DNA of 5,313 nt, taken from positions 1-5,313 of the forward strand of contig JAEXGP010000202.1 of the NCBI GenBank assembly GCA_023450775.1. The letters are read 5' to 3'. Below are positions 4,665 to 5,313 of the stretch, piece by piece (position 1 is the stretch's first letter; each line of letters begins with the position of its first letter). Source of the stretch: Actinomycetes bacterium. Lineage in GTDB: Bacteria > Actinomycetota > Acidimicrobiia > Acidimicrobiales > Microtrichaceae. A program made the translations under genes and the position numbers. The notes below the pieces were generated by a model that saw nothing but the letters and a program-made list of their open reading frames with translations, did not search any database and was not told the origin of the DNA.

Positions 4665-4754
4665 GGACGACCGGTCACTCCGCGCGGGTGGCGCGACGTG
4701 TGGAGCGGATCCGGCGGTGGTAGGCCAGGTCCGGGCCGCTCAAGAGGTGGATCG

Positions 4755-5313
4755 ATGGACAGGGACTCCGGTCGTCGAAGGCTCGTGGCGTCGTACGCCG
4801 GCGCGGGCAGCGCCCGCACCGTGGCGGACCGCCTGGTCGCGTCGGGGGTCTCGCCGGACGACCTCCGCGTGGACTGCCTGCACGACCTGGCCGTCGTCGG
4901 CCGGGGCGCGCAGCGCCTCGAGGCCCGGCACGCGTCGGTGGGCATCCCGCTCGCGACCGGGCTCGCCGACCAGCAGACGTTCGCGGGGTGGTTCTGGTCG
5001 GCGATCGGCTTCGCCGCGGGCTTCGTCCCGTTCGCCGTCATCGGGATGTTCGTCGACGTGGGCGACCTGTCGCCGGTCGCCGGCGCCGCCACCGTCGGCG
5101 TGTGCGGCGGCCTGGGGGGCGCCGCCATCGGCGTGGTCTACGGACTGGGCCACGGCCCCGAACCCGCGGTCCGCAGCACCGCACCGACGTCGGTCCTCTC
5201 GGTGTCCGCCGACGCGGGCGAGGTGACCTCCGAGCTGCTCCTCGTGCTCAGGTCGGAGCCGGTCGCGTCGATCTGGGTCGAGACACCGTGGATCGAGGAG
5301 CCCCGCCGGTCGG
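4755..5313 (+). CDS. Two-helix membrane protein with stress-protein-like N-terminus, partial
   Basis: An ATG at 4755, preceded by GAGGT (4744-4748) six bases upstream, opens a frame that runs off the window after 186 codons. The N-terminal part (residues 9-40, 'RRLVASYAGAGSARTVADRL' and on to V-S-P-D-D-L-R-V) resembles the short repeat of general-stress-protein-17M-like or low-temperature-induced proteins: a strand, a helix with spaced alanines, then a Gly-x-x-x-D-D-L turn. Two hydrophobic segments follow, about 78-100 (W79, W81, Gly/Phe-rich) and 107-131 (Gly/Ala-rich), separated by an acidic hairpin D101-V-G-D104. After this comes a soluble tail of at least 55 residues. The family resemblance is from memory and moderate. 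A stress-related envelope protein would fit the anti-sigma pair nearby, but the role is unknown. There is no signal peptide. The C-terminus is missing. Confidence 0.75.
   Translation, partial: MDRDSGRRRLVASYAGAGSARTVADRLVASGVSPDDLRVDCLHDLAVVGRGAQRLEARHASVGIPLATGLADQQTFAGWFWSAIGFAAGFVPFAVIGMFVDVGDLSPVAGAATVGVCGGLGGAAIGVVYGLGHGPEPAVRSTAPTSVLSVSADAGEVTSELLLVLRSEPVASIWVETPWIEEPRRS

Noticed and set aside
4717..5226. 169-residue plus-strand ORF overlapping the membrane-protein gene
   Set aside because: Ser/Arg/Ala-rich frame-shifted reading; the frame starting at 4755 has a ribosome binding site, balanced composition and two membrane segments.

Overview
The window is about 70% G+C by eye, with coding regions rich in GTC/CTG/GCC codons and short intergenic gaps. 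Together with an SCP2-type thiolase paired to a DUF35 protein and an RsbW/STAS-type regulatory pair, this suggests a high-GC actinobacterium. An acidimicrobial or related lineage is plausible, but that placement is inference. Seven protein genes are supported, and two of them run off the window edges. No tRNA, rRNA, CRISPR array or insertion sequence was seen.

Region by region. (1) 1-672, minus strand: the N-terminal 224 residues of a phytoene-dehydrogenase-like FAD-dependent oxidoreductase. (2) 673-873: a divergent control region. (3) 874-2489, plus strand: a tight two-gene acyl-CoA operon, a DUF35 zinc-ribbon/OB-fold protein whose stop overlaps (ATGA) the start of a thiolase with an intact Cys/His/Cys active site. 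(4) 2490-2629: a gap rich in small dyads, holding a sigma-F/B-like promoter (GTTC, 15 bp, GGGTAG) and a strong ribosome binding site. (5) 2630-3022, plus strand: an RsbW-like serine kinase/anti-sigma factor. It faces tail to tail, across a long hairpin terminator, (6) 3095-3394, minus strand: a STAS anti-anti-sigma factor with the phosphorylatable Ser in DSTG. (7) 3395-3992: nearly 600 bases between divergent genes with no convincing ORF. This stretch holds two nested stem-loops, three palindromes and a perfect 15-bp-stem hairpin. (8) 3993-4631, plus strand: a TetR-family repressor, probably translated from a leaderless mRNA. (9) 4755 to the window end, plus strand: a two-helix membrane protein whose N-terminus resembles general-stress-protein domains.

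How they may work together. The kinase and STAS proteins form a classic partner-switching pair: unphosphorylated STAS protein sequesters the kinase and frees a sigma factor. The promoter ahead of the kinase looks like the class such sigma factors read, which suggests feedback. The last membrane gene would fit a stress regulon. The thiolase/DUF35 operon and the oxidoreductase are lipid- or isoprenoid-type metabolism, with no visible link to the switch beyond proximity. The most unusual part is the 598-bp divergent region, which has more long inverted repeats than two ordinary promoters need and may hold a structured RNA or a multi-site operator.
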